A DNA stretch of 64,000 bases from positions 1-64,000 of the forward strand of contig NZ_CAKJTI010000004.1 of the NCBI RefSeq assembly GCF_917563915.1, given 5' to 3'. Below are positions 44,366 through 53,315 of this stretch, one piece after another. The notes beneath the pieces are model-generated. The model was given only the letters and a program-made list of their open reading frames with translations, was not told where the DNA came from and did no database searches. Made by a program: the position numbers and the translations under genes. Position 1 is the stretch's first letter. Every line of letters starts with the position of its first letter. Origin of the DNA: Bacillus rhizoplanae (lineage in GTDB: Bacteria > Bacillota > Bacilli > Bacillales > Bacillaceae_G).

Positions 44366-45991
44366 CTAATTTTTCATTATTAAATCATTCTCTTTTTGAT
44401 AGACAATTTCTCCATCAATAATCGTTGTCTCCACTTTCAAATCCTTAATACTGTCTGGTTCAGCTTTTAAAATACTTTCATTTAAAATAACTAAATCAGC
44501 TAATTTCCCTACCTCTAGGCTGCCTTTTATATCCTCTTCAAAACTTGCATAAGCGCCATTCCATGTGTAAAGTTTAATAGCTTCTAGTACACTAATGGAT
44601 TGATTAGTGCCAATTTCAGCTCCAAATTGGCTTTTTCTATTAACTGCAGTATGAATTCCTAATAAAGGGTTATAATCAGTAACCGGTGCATCTGAACTAC
44701 CCGCTGCAACAATACCTTTATCTATATAATCACGAGCAGCGTACATATAATTAACACGTTCACCATAATTGTGAGCATATATCTCGCCATATTCATATGG
44801 AAATGGTGGGTTTGGAATAGGAATAACTTCAAGTTGTTTCATTCTTTCTTGTAAATCCGGGGTTGAAACTCCTGCATGCTCGATTCGATGACGGTGATTT
44901 TTCCTTGGAGTTTCTTTTAACGCTCTTTCTACACAATTTAAATACATTTCAATGGCTTTATCACCTTGAGCGTGTACGGTAATTTGATAGCCTTTCTTAT
45001 GTGCTTCACCTAGAACCTTGTATATTTCTTCCTCACTATAATAAAGAATCCCGAAATTGTTAGGATCACTGGAGTATGGTTTTCGAGTTGCAATCGTGGG
45101 ACCAGAGCTACTTCCATCTAAAAATATTTTAGCCGGCCCGACTCTGAATTTCTCATCTCCTGTACCGGTTACTATCCCTGCATTCATCATTTTATTTACA
45201 AATTTATCGGATTCATTTATGGTACCGATTATTGCATATACCCGAACACGGATGTCTTTGGTTTTTATAGCTGTTTGTAACAAACGATAACAATTGGAAT
45301 CAAAAGTAGCTGCTTCATGAATACTCGTGATACCTCCTGAAATGAAATGATCCGACGCTATTTTAACAGCTTTCATAAGTTCGTCATCTGTATAGCTTGC
45401 TACATCATTCATCTTCATATTTGCAGCTTCAAATAATTTACCTGTAATTTCCCCCTTCTCATTTTTTTCAATTACTCCACCTTGAGGATTCGGTGTCTTT
45501 TCGTCAAATCCAGCCTTCTCCAATGCTACTGTGTTTACGATACAGATATGTCCACATGTACGAGAAATGATGATTGGATGATCAGTTGAAATGGCATCTA
45601 GCTCAGCAATCGTTGGATACCGCTTTTCCTTTACTGTGGTTTCATTAAACCCCCAAGCTCTTATCCACTCGCCTTTTGGTGTTTCCAACGATTTTTTCTT
45701 AAGCTCATTCAGCAAAGCTGCAACAGAGTCGATGTGACTTTCTTTACAACTGATATTCAATTGAAAAACCCCATATAAAACCAGGTGTGTGTGAGAATCA
45801 ATAAATCCAGGAAGGAGGGATTTGCCTGCTAAGTCAATGACTTCAGTCTTCTCCCCAATGAATTCCTTCATTTCTAAATTTGAACCGACCCCTATTATTC
45901 GATTATCCTTTATTGCTACAGATTCTACTATTGAGTTTTGTCTGTCTGATGTAATAACTTCACCATTGATAAATACTAGATTTGCATTCAT
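44366..45991 (-). CDS. YtcJ-type metal-dependent amidohydrolase
   Basis: A 541-residue amidohydrolase-superfamily enzyme. Metal-site motifs: GFIDSHTHLVLYG (HxH), the probable carboxylated lysine in GPAKIFLDGSSSGPT, VHAQGDKAIE, HRIEHAG and SSDAPVTDYNPL with the last catalytic Asp. Such proteins cleave amide or related bonds of small substrates; the exact one is unknown. ATG 45991 follows AAAGGATGG. With the symporter, DUF3311 protein and the divergent sigma-54 activator it suggests uptake and hydrolysis of one compound. A cre-like site lies upstream at 46055. Confidence 0.9.
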   Translation of the reverse strand: MNANLVFINGEVITSDRQNSIVESVAIKDNRIIGVGSNLEMKEFIGEKTEVIDLAGKSLLPGFIDSHTHLVLYGVFQLNISCKESHIDSVAALLNELKKKSLETPKGEWIRAWGFNETTVKEKRYPTIAELDAISTDHPIIISRTCGHICIVNTVALEKAGFDEKTPNPQGGVIEKNEKGEITGKLFEAANMKMNDVASYTDDELMKAVKIASDHFISGGITSIHEAATFDSNCYRLLQTAIKTKDIRVRVYAIIGTINESDKFVNKMMNAGIVTGTGDEKFRVGPAKIFLDGSSSGPTIATRKPYSSDPNNFGILYYSEEEIYKVLGEAHKKGYQITVHAQGDKAIEMYLNCVERALKETPRKNHRHRIEHAGVSTPDLQERMKQLEVIPIPNPPFPYEYGEIYAHNYGERVNYMYAARDYIDKGIVAAGSSDAPVTDYNPLLGIHTAVNRKSQFGAEIGTNQSISVLEAIKLYTWNGAYASFEEDIKGSLEVGKLADLVILNESILKAEPDSIKDLKVETTIIDGEIVYQKENDLIMKN

Positions 45992-46054
45992 AAACACACC
46001 ATCCTTTTTCATTTTTAGGCAATTTTGTAATCAGTCTATTTATAATAATGTAGA

Positions 46055-46070
46055 GTTAAAGCGCTTTCAT
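46055..46070 (-). promoter_or_regulatory. cre-like site upstream of the amidohydrolase gene
   Basis: On the minus strand ATGAAAGCGCTTTAAC matches the cre consensus with two mismatches at its end. It would put the operon under carbon catabolite control; the position is about 65-80 bases before the start codon. Confidence 0.5.
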
Positions 46071-46109
46071 TAAACAATTGGTAAGATTTATTTCAAGAGT
46101 ACAAATCGT

Positions 46110-46290
46110 AAAGATTTTTTCAGAATAATAAACATGATCAGTGAAGCCAAAACAGTTCAAAAAACAATCCAAAATAAATGAAACGACATTCCTAGGATAA
46201 AATATTTTTCTCTGTTAGCAAAAATTGCGGTTCCCCCAACATTCTAATAAAAGGAAGAAATCCTAATAAACAGAAAAATTCTATTAAATA
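46110..46290 (-). pseudogene. decayed DUF3311-family gene copy
   Basis: Minus-strand translation in shifting frames gives IEFFCLLGFLPFIRML, then LGMSFHLFWIVF, a stop, and TVLASLIMFIILKKS. This follows the intact DUF3311 protein at 44024-44224 (YVLGMPFLLFWIVFWMVLSS) with at least one frameshift and one internal stop. GAGGAGG is still visible before the first codons. It lies between the amidohydrolase promoter region and the sigma-54 activator gene. Confidence 0.75.
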
Positions 46291-46483
46291 CCTCCTCGTA
46301 TAAATTAATAATTTCGCCCGGTACACTTTTATAAAGCAATAATCATGCCATAAATTTGGAACGAAAGCAGCGTAAATAGACAGAAAATTATAAAAAATAA
46401 CTTTAAATCTAGCTATTGTGAGATATAATGAATTAAATTCGTTTCAACAGATTCATAAATGGTTCGTTCTTTTCACTAATTTC

Positions 46484-46519
46484 CATCTATTTTGAACCGC
46501 TTGTGGTTCAAAATAGATG
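46484..46519. promoter_or_regulatory. perfect 15-bp inverted repeat before the sigma-54 activator
   Basis: CATCTATTTTGAACC (46484-46498) and GGTTCAAAATAGATG (46505-46519) are exact inverse copies around GCTTGT. It ends seven bases before AGGAGG. No T-run follows, so it is more likely an operator or an RNA hairpin that affects translation than a terminator. Confidence 0.7.
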
Positions 46520-46541
46520 CATGCATAGGAGGCTTCAAGCC

Positions 46542-47960
46542 ATGTACGACATTCCTGTCCAAATTGAAAACAAATATCTCTTAAAAATTCTCGACAGTCT
46601 TGAAAGTGGGATGAATATTGTTGACAAAAATGGAACGATTATGTGGGTAAACCAAGCATGTTGTAAGATTTTTAACAAAAGCAAGGAGGATTTGATTGGT
46701 AAGAATATTTTCGTTCTGAAAAAAGAGGGTGCTTTCACTCCATCCGTAATCGAAATGGCTTTACAAAATGGAAGTACTGTAACCACTGTACAAGAAATTA
46801 CTGGTGGAAATAAGATGACAGTAACAGGGGAAATTATTTTGGATGAGCAGGAAAACCCCATTTATTTTGTAGCACATGGTCATGATATAAGCAATTGGAT
46901 GGAGAATATTTCCCAACTAGAATGGGAAGAATTAGCCCCCGTATTGAAGCGGTATTTACTAGAAATAAGAAAAATGAATACCCAGTATATTCTAAGCAAG
47001 GAGGAACAGTCCTTTATCGGACATAGCAAAGTACATAATTCGCTTGCTGAAATCATGGAAAGAGTGGCAAGTGTTGATTCAACTGCGCTCATTAACGGAG
47101 AAACGGGAGTTGGAAAAAACGTAGTTGCGAAGCGTATTCACGAGTTAAGCGAACGAAACAGTCAACCCTTTGTCCACTTAAATTGTGCAGCAATTCCCGA
47201 TTCACTTCTCGAATCTGAATTGTTCGGCTACCACAAGGGAGCCTTTACAGGTGCTAATCCAAAAGGTAAGCCAGGGCTGGTCAAAATAGCCGCAAAAGGA
47301 ACGCTTTTTTTGGATGAAATTAGTGAACTTCCGCTACATCTGCAACCTAAGCTCCTTCAATTGCTGCAGGACAAGACCTATATGCCTATTGGCGGTTCAC
47401 AGTTAGTAAAGGCTGATATTCGCATTATTGCAGCAACAAACCGCAAGATTGAGAAAATGGTAAAAGAAGGAAAATTCCGAGCTGACCTATATTATCGCCT
47501 TCATGTTTTACCAGTAAACATTCCGCCACTACGCGAGCGGAAAGAAGATATTTTTCCGTTTCTCCATTTCTATTTGCAAAAATATAACCAGATATTCAAC
47601 CAGACACGTACCTTCTCGAAGCAAACGCTAGATGTTTTACAACGTTATCAGTGGCCGGGAAATATACGCGAGTTAGAAAATACTGTTGAGCAGCTCGTTA
47701 TTATGGCTAAAAGGGAAGAAATTTCGATTCACGATTTACCAGAGCGCTTTCTCTCAGTAAACATGGAAAAAGAAGCTTTAGAGTCTCTGAAAAAAGGCAA
47801 CAATTTAAGCGAGATTATCGAAAGTATGGAAAAAAAAATTATTGAACAGGCAATTAAGGAAAATAAGACTACACGTAGAACTGCAAAAGTTCTTGGAATT
47901 ACCCAAACCTCACTGATCCGTCGGTTAAAAAAATACAATATCCGCAACGAAAAAGAATAG
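46542..47960 (+). CDS. sigma-54-dependent PAS-domain transcriptional activator
   Basis: A 472-residue enhancer-binding protein. A PAS sensor (IVDKNGTIMWVNQACCKIF, residues ~15-120) is followed by the AAA+ domain with Walker A GETGVGKN at 186-193, GAFTGA at 233-238 for sigma-54 contact, Walker B TLFLDEISEL, and a C-terminal Fis-type helix-turn-helix (RTAKVLGITQTSLIRRL). It activates from SigL-type promoters. ATG 46542 has AGGAGG nine bases upstream. Divergent from the amidohydrolase-DUF3311-symporter genes, which are its likely targets, although no clear -24/-12 promoter was found there. Confidence 0.92.
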   Translation: MYDIPVQIENKYLLKILDSLESGMNIVDKNGTIMWVNQACCKIFNKSKEDLIGKNIFVLKKEGAFTPSVIEMALQNGSTVTTVQEITGGNKMTVTGEIILDEQENPIYFVAHGHDISNWMENISQLEWEELAPVLKRYLLEIRKMNTQYILSKEEQSFIGHSKVHNSLAEIMERVASVDSTALINGETGVGKNVVAKRIHELSERNSQPFVHLNCAAIPDSLLESELFGYHKGAFTGANPKGKPGLVKIAAKGTLFLDEISELPLHLQPKLLQLLQDKTYMPIGGSQLVKADIRIIAATNRKIEKMVKEGKFRADLYYRLHVLPVNIPPLRERKEDIFPFLHFYLQKYNQIFNQTRTFSKQTLDVLQRYQWPGNIRELENTVEQLVIMAKREEISIHDLPERFLSVNMEKEALESLKKGNNLSEIIESMEKKIIEQAIKENKTTRRTAKVLGITQTSLIRRLKKYNIRNEKE

Positions 47961-48071
47961 CTAAGTATACATATCTGGTAAGATACAACTTTCTTCAATT
48001 CAGATGCTCATGAATTACAATTCCGAAATGATCTTAAGCGCTTTTAAATATAGAAAATCATTTAAAAGTAA

Positions 48072-48110
48072 ATTGGCTATGTAAGTTTCACATAGTCAAT
48101 TCACTTTTTT
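48072..48110 (+). terminator. terminator of the activator gene
   Basis: ATTGGCTATGT and ACATAGTCAAT pair with one mismatch, followed by TCACTTTTTT. Confidence 0.75.
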
Positions 48111-48198
48111 AGGAGGAATGCTTTTGGGACACTGATTCAGATTAATTTGGAATGATTATCACAACTCCTCGCACTTCTTTGCAACACATCCTTCCCTA

Positions 48199-49485
48199 CT
48201 AAATCCCCTCCACAAACCTCCCATACTCCTTCAAAAACCTTAACTTCACAACCCCAACAGGCCCGTTCCGATGCTTCGCCACATGAACCTCTGTAACATC
48301 CTTATTCTCCGTCTCCTGATCATAATAATCCTCCCGATACATGAGCATAATCACATCTGCATCCTGCTCAATCTGCCCTGTCTCCCTCAGATCAGACAAA
48401 AGCGGACGCTTATCTTGGCGTGACTCCACCGCACGTGATAGCTGAGACAGCGCTACGACACACACATTCAAATCACGAGCCAACAGCTTCAACTTGCGGG
48501 AGATTTCACTCATTTCCTGAAACCTGTTTCCCCTGTATTTCGAATCGCCTGTAATGAGCTGTAAATAATCAATAATAACGAGCAGTTTTTGATCTGCATG
48601 CTTTCGTTTCAGCTTTCGTACTTGCATCCAAATTTCCTGTGTTGTGACGCCTGCTTTATCATAAATCTCTAGCGGCAGATCCCCAATTTCCGCAAATGCC
48701 CGGCTTGTTTTCTCCCAATCTTCTATCGTAAAACGGTGCTTCGGATTTTTCAGCCTTTTTCCCGATACCTCTCCAGTGCAGGAAACCATCCGTTTTAGTA
48801 ATTGTTTGTCACTCATCTCCAAAGAAAACAATCCAACTGCCGCACCCGATTTTGCGGCATGAAGCGCAATATTTAAGGCGAACGCTGTTTTTCCCATGGA
48901 AGGCCGGGCGCCAATCACAACAAAGTCACCTTCCTGCAGGCCGCATGTCATCTTATTTAAAGCGGAAAAGCCGGTCTCAATGCCTATGAGTTCTTCTGCG
49001 TCCTGATGAAACTCTTCATACAAGCCGACTAACGCATCCTTCAAATCAAAATCTAGTGTACAGTCCACCTCTTCTAGTTCACAGAGTGCCGTAATCGTCT
49101 CACCGATTACTTTCTCATCCTTCTCCGCAAGAAGACGTTCACTCATACTTTGTGCCATGATTCCCGCATGCTGCATTTTCCATGCGCTCCGAACAAGCCC
49201 CTCGTAATAGGAGAAGTTAGCTGTATTCGGAACACTCTCGATGATATTGACAAAGTACTCAATCCCGCCAATTTGTTCCAAAAAAGAAGGATCTATTCTC
49301 GAAACAAGCGTAACAAGGTCAAGCGGCTGTCCGTCTTCCTCTATTTTCCGTATTAACTTGAATATAGCTTGATGCACAGGCATAGAGAAGTGCTGCTCGG
49401 TCAAGCGGCACTCCTTAATCAATTCACCATCAAGCAGCAAAGACCCTAATACCGTCTGTTCGGCCTCAACGTTTTGAATACTCAT
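48199..49485 (-). CDS. DnaB-type replicative helicase
   Basis: A 428-residue hexameric helicase. The N-terminal DnaB domain (NVEAEQTVLGSLLLDGELIKE) and the RecA-like C-terminal domain with Walker A GARPSMGKTAFALNIA, LLVIIDYLQLI (Walker B), LSQLSRAVESR and DLRETGQIEQDAD are intact. It is somewhat shorter than the main chromosomal helicase. ATG 49485 overlaps the stop of the DnaD-like gene (ATGA), so both are coupled. Such a DnaD/DnaB pair is typical of phage or accessory replication modules; whether this is a second helicase of the genome cannot be seen here. Confidence 0.9.
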   Translation of the reverse strand: MSIQNVEAEQTVLGSLLLDGELIKECRLTEQHFSMPVHQAIFKLIRKIEEDGQPLDLVTLVSRIDPSFLEQIGGIEYFVNIIESVPNTANFSYYEGLVRSAWKMQHAGIMAQSMSERLLAEKDEKVIGETITALCELEEVDCTLDFDLKDALVGLYEEFHQDAEELIGIETGFSALNKMTCGLQEGDFVVIGARPSMGKTAFALNIALHAAKSGAAVGLFSLEMSDKQLLKRMVSCTGEVSGKRLKNPKHRFTIEDWEKTSRAFAEIGDLPLEIYDKAGVTTQEIWMQVRKLKRKHADQKLLVIIDYLQLITGDSKYRGNRFQEMSEISRKLKLLARDLNVCVVALSQLSRAVESRQDKRPLLSDLRETGQIEQDADVIMLMYREDYYDQETENKDVTEVHVAKHRNGPVGVVKLRFLKEYGRFVEGI

Positions 49486-50333
49486 GGACGCCACCCCTTT
49501 TCCTGCAAGAACTTCTGCAGTTCTTCTTCAGACGGTACATTTTTCTCCCACTCTTCACACTCCTCTAGAAACTGCTCAGTCTCATGAATAGCAGACGGTT
49601 CCTTCTTCCGGAACTTCACTGCCGCTGCATCTACTTCACTAAGTTTCGTATATCCCTTTCCATGCCAATCTCGTAAAATACCTTTTACGTAAGCAAGCGT
49701 CCGCTTGTTGTTTTCATGAGCAATTTGGAGTGCTTTCAATACGAGCTCCTCCGACAGGTCATCAATCCATCCGCTCAGTTCCTCTGCGGTATATGGCGAC
49801 AAGCTGCCAAAGTTTTGTTCATAAAACGTGAATACATTGTGATCGGAATCTATTTTTTCATCTGCTTCACAGCTTTCAGATTCGTCTTGAGAAGCGGCCT
49901 GAGACTCTTCAACCGGCATGTCGAAATGCTCCAGTAATAGCGGAATGCTTAGCTCTTCCTCCAAGCACTTTTGAAGGAACATATGGACAAACTTTTTGCT
50001 TTTCACAGTCTTTAACTCACGCAATACACATTTCTCAACGTTCGTGTTCGTAACTGGGTTATAACGCAACCAATTCTGGATATATAACTCCTTCGTTTCT
50101 GCATCATATAATATCTTTCCATATTCAATGAACCGCTGCAGCAGCTTCTCAACAGTCTCTCTGTTGTAGCCTGTTTCCATTTCCGCCAAACGCTTCGGCA
50201 GCGGATAAATGCCGCACTGCGTAGTTTTAGAGCACGTCAGCAAATATATGTAAAAGTATCGCTCCTCCGGTGTTAAGTCCAATACAAAATCATCCTGCCA
50301 AAAATTCACCTGTACATTCCGGTATACTGCCAT
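49482..50333 (-). CDS. DnaD-domain replication initiation protein
   Basis: A 283-residue protein with an N-terminal winged-helix part (VNFWQDDFVLDLTPEERYFYIYLLTC, QCGIYPLPKRLAEMETGY), an acidic linker and a DnaD-like domain (FTFYEQNFGSLSPYTAEEL, LALQIA-type helix, RTLAYVKGILRDWHGKGY). Family knowledge: such proteins remodel origin DNA and help load the helicase encoded just downstream. GGGAGGAAU precedes ATG 50333. The C-terminus is acidic. Confidence 0.88.
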   Translation of the reverse strand: MAVYRNVQVNFWQDDFVLDLTPEERYFYIYLLTCSKTTQCGIYPLPKRLAEMETGYNRETVEKLLQRFIEYGKILYDAETKELYIQNWLRYNPVTNTNVEKCVLRELKTVKSKKFVHMFLQKCLEEELSIPLLLEHFDMPVEESQAASQDESESCEADEKIDSDHNVFTFYEQNFGSLSPYTAEELSGWIDDLSEELVLKALQIAHENNKRTLAYVKGILRDWHGKGYTKLSEVDAAAVKFRKKEPSAIHETEQFLEECEEWEKNVPSEEELQKFLQEKGWRP

Positions 50334-50871
50334 ATGTATTCCTCCCATCTTTAATGACAAATATGAAATTGCTGTTTCTTTAATAGATATAAGAATGGAA
50401 GAGGAAATGTGGTAATTTAATTTTAAATTTTTTTAAAAAATTACTACGATGCTATTTCTTTTTGGATAATTCTTGTAGTAGTAGTTTTTTTGTTTTGTTT
50501 TTGTAGTGATTTATTACTTGGTAGGGGCTTGTAAGGGGCTGTTTTACATTCGTCATCCATAAGGAAAAGAAGTTACATCAAATGATAATCCCCCTTTTAA
50601 ACTGCATTCCCATTTCTTCATCATATTCCCGCATACGCTGCTTCTTGCTTGCGGCGAAATGGGATGCTTCTCTTTACTTCGTGTAGCATCCCTAACAGCA
50701 ACACCACTTTACAACTTTTACTAAATTTTAAAATTATTTAACAAATTTATTTATCATGAATTCTATACTCTAAATGTTGCATTACAGCTTAATATAGTCA
50801 TAGAATTATAATTATCCTCTGGCCGAAAGGACGTAAAGAGCTGTTAGAATGAATTACTGAGAATATGAAGG
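50334..50871. other. long non-coding stretch before bcr1 E
   Basis: No gene found. A hairpin GGGATGCT...AGCATCCC lies at about 50657-50691 without a T-run. The region 50460-50520 is very T-rich. No promoter was identified with confidence. Confidence 0.4.
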
Positions 50872-51021
50872 ATAAAGTGAAACTTCCATTCGGAGATGCT
50901 TTTCCTCCGAATGGTTAGTTGAACCAATCGGGCTTTTACGGGCAGTTATCCCCCACCTTTCTTTTTCGCTTTTCTCTGAATCTTGAGGTGGGGGTCTTAC
51001 TGCCCGTTAATGCGGGATGAA
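50872..51021. repeat. bcr1-type repeat, copy E (full length)
   Basis: 150 bp from ATAAA (50872-50876) to ATGAA (51017-51021), so one flank has a substitution. It contains GTGAAACTTCCATTCGGAG, GGTTAGTTGAACCAATCGGGC, CTTGAGGTGGGGGTCTTAC and CCGTTAATGCGGG. It ends 59 bases before the ABC exporter start, so the exporter leader lies against it. Confidence 0.9.
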
Positions 51022-51080
51022 GCAAAGAAACGAAGTAAAAGCTAAAAAAATTAGAAAAGGAAAATGGAGAGATGAATTAA

Positions 51081-53315
51081 ATGTTAAAGATCATAAAACA
51101 TTTAAAACCTTTTACTGCCTCAATCATTGCAGTTATATGTCTTTTAACCGTACAAGCTGTATGTGACTTATCACTGCCAGACTACATGTCTAACATTGTC
51201 AATGTAGGTATTCAGCAAAAAGGTGTAGAAAACGCAGTACCTCAAGTCATTCGTAAAAGTGAATTTGATAAACTTAAGCTCTTTATGAATGAAGATGAGA
51301 AGAAAAAAATAGATGACAACTATGTGCTTTTAGATAAGAAAGATCTTTCTCAAAGTGAGTTACAAAATTACTTAAAAGATTATCCACAGCTTGATAAAGA
51401 ACCTCTTTATAAGCTACAGACAAAGGATAAAGATACAATTAGTGAACTTAACGATATATTCGGAAAACCAATTTTAATTACAGAGGGAATTGAAAAAGGT
51501 GGTACATCCGCTGCGCCAGATGGCAGCCAAACACCGACGAATCTTCCGCCAAATACAGATCCTTTCGCAGTAATTGCTAAATTGCCTCAAAGTCAAATCG
51601 ATGCAATGAAAGAAAAGGCAGATGAAAAGTTTAAAAATATGCCAGGCAGCATGGTTACACAGTCAGCCGTTCCATTTATTGAGAATGAGTATAAAACGAT
51701 CGGTATAAATACGAATAAGCTTCAAACAAATTATATTCTTACTTCTGGCGGGAAAATGCTGCTTTTATCTTTAGTTAGTATGGCCGCTACCGTTATCGTG
51801 AGTTTACTTGCTGCAAAAGTAGCAGCTGGATTAGGCAGAGACCTTAGAAAGAAAGTATTCCGGAAGGTTACGAGCTTCTCGAATGCAGAATTTGATAAGT
51901 TTTCTACTGCATCTTTAATCACAAGAAGTACAAATGATATTCAACAAGTGCAAACACTTATGGTTATGATGCTTCGGATCGTATTCTATGCACCTATTTT
52001 AGGCATAGGCGGCGTAATCAAGGTACTTACTACAGACGTTTCCATGGGATGGATTATCGCAGTTGCAGTTATCGCGATTTTAAGCTTAGTCATTGGTTTA
52101 TTTAGCGTCGCAATTCCTAAGTTTAAGAGCATCCAAAAGTTAGTTGATAAAATTAACTTAATCACTCGTGAATCTTTAACAGGTATGCTTGTTATTCGTG
52201 CTTTTAATAACCAAAAGTATGAAGAAAAGAAATTTGAAAAAGGAAATCAAGATTTAACAAGAACAAATTTATTTGTAAGCCGTTTAATGTCATTTATGAT
52301 GCCAATGATGATGTTTATCATGAATGCCGTTACTGTACTTATTATTTGGGTTGGAGCACACCAAGTAGATATGGGACATATGCAAGTTGGTGATATGATG
52401 GCATTTATGCAATATACAATGCAAATCATCATGGCCTTCTTAATGATTTCTATGGTATCCATTATGGTTCCGCGTGCTTCTGTATCCGCACAACGTATCG
52501 CAGAAGTTCTAGATACTGACATTAGCATTCGTGATGCAGAAGAACCAAAAATATTCTCTTCAGACAAGAATGGTTACGTTGAATTTAAAAATGTTAGCTT
52601 TAGATATCCAGGTGCAGAAGAAGATGTGCTTTCCAATATCAGCTTTACCGCAAAGCCTGGAGAAACGACAGCTTTCATTGGAAGTACAGGTAGCGGTAAA
52701 TCAACATTAATAAACTTAATTCCACGTTTTTATGATGTAACGAGCGGTCAAATATTAATAGATGGCACTGACATTAGAGAAGTATCACAGAAGGAATTGA
52801 GAGAAAAAATTGGTTATGTACCACAAAAAGGAGTTCTATTCTCAGGTACGATAGAAAGTAATCTGAAATACGGTAAGAAAGAAGCAACTGAAGAAGAACT
52901 AGTAAAAGCATCAGAAATCGCTCAAGCTATGGAGTTTATTAACGCGAAACCTGAAAGCTTCCGTACAGATATATCACAAGGCGGTACGAACGTTTCAGGT
53001 GGCCAAAAACAAAGACTTTCTATTGCGCGTGCTCTTACTAAGAAATCTGAAATATTCATATTTGATGATAGTTTCTCAGCTCTTGACTTCAAGACAGACG
53101 CAGCATTGCGTAAAGCTTTGAACACTGAGATTTCAGGAAGTACTGTTCTACTTGTTGCACAAAGAATCAGTACAATCATGAATGCAGATAAGATCATTGT
53201 ACTTGATGAAGGAAAAATAGTAGGAACTGGTACTCATGAGGAGCTTATGGAAAACTGTGAGGTTTATAAGCAAATTGCTTTATCACAACTTTCAAGGGAG
53301 GAACTTTCGTCATGA
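51081..53315 (+). CDS. ABC exporter half-transporter A (degenerate catalytic site)
   Basis: A 744-residue type IV ABC exporter subunit with membrane and ATPase domains. A large extracellular insertion (about residues 45-220) separates helices 1 and 2. ATPase motifs: GSTGSGKST, signature NVSGGQKQRLS and Walker B IFIFDDSF, in which the usual catalytic Glu is Asp. It overlaps the next gene by four bases (ATGA). The pair resembles heterodimeric drug exporters such as BmrCD/YheIH, in which one ATP site is degenerate. GGAGAG lies before the start; bcr1 E lies just upstream. Confidence 0.93.
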   Translation: MLKIIKHLKPFTASIIAVICLLTVQAVCDLSLPDYMSNIVNVGIQQKGVENAVPQVIRKSEFDKLKLFMNEDEKKKIDDNYVLLDKKDLSQSELQNYLKDYPQLDKEPLYKLQTKDKDTISELNDIFGKPILITEGIEKGGTSAAPDGSQTPTNLPPNTDPFAVIAKLPQSQIDAMKEKADEKFKNMPGSMVTQSAVPFIENEYKTIGINTNKLQTNYILTSGGKMLLLSLVSMAATVIVSLLAAKVAAGLGRDLRKKVFRKVTSFSNAEFDKFSTASLITRSTNDIQQVQTLMVMMLRIVFYAPILGIGGVIKVLTTDVSMGWIIAVAVIAILSLVIGLFSVAIPKFKSIQKLVDKINLITRESLTGMLVIRAFNNQKYEEKKFEKGNQDLTRTNLFVSRLMSFMMPMMMFIMNAVTVLIIWVGAHQVDMGHMQVGDMMAFMQYTMQIIMAFLMISMVSIMVPRASVSAQRIAEVLDTDISIRDAEEPKIFSSDKNGYVEFKNVSFRYPGAEEDVLSNISFTAKPGETTAFIGSTGSGKSTLINLIPRFYDVTSGQILIDGTDIREVSQKELREKIGYVPQKGVLFSGTIESNLKYGKKEATEEELVKASEIAQAMEFINAKPESFRTDISQGGTNVSGGQKQRLSIARALTKKSEIFIFDDSFSALDFKTDAALRKALNTEISGSTVLLVAQRISTIMNADKIIVLDEGKIVGTGTHEELMENCEVYKQIALSQLSREELSS

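Noticed and set aside
50657-50691. Terminator GGGATGCT/AGCATCCC
   Set aside because: No T-run follows on either strand and no gene ends nearby.
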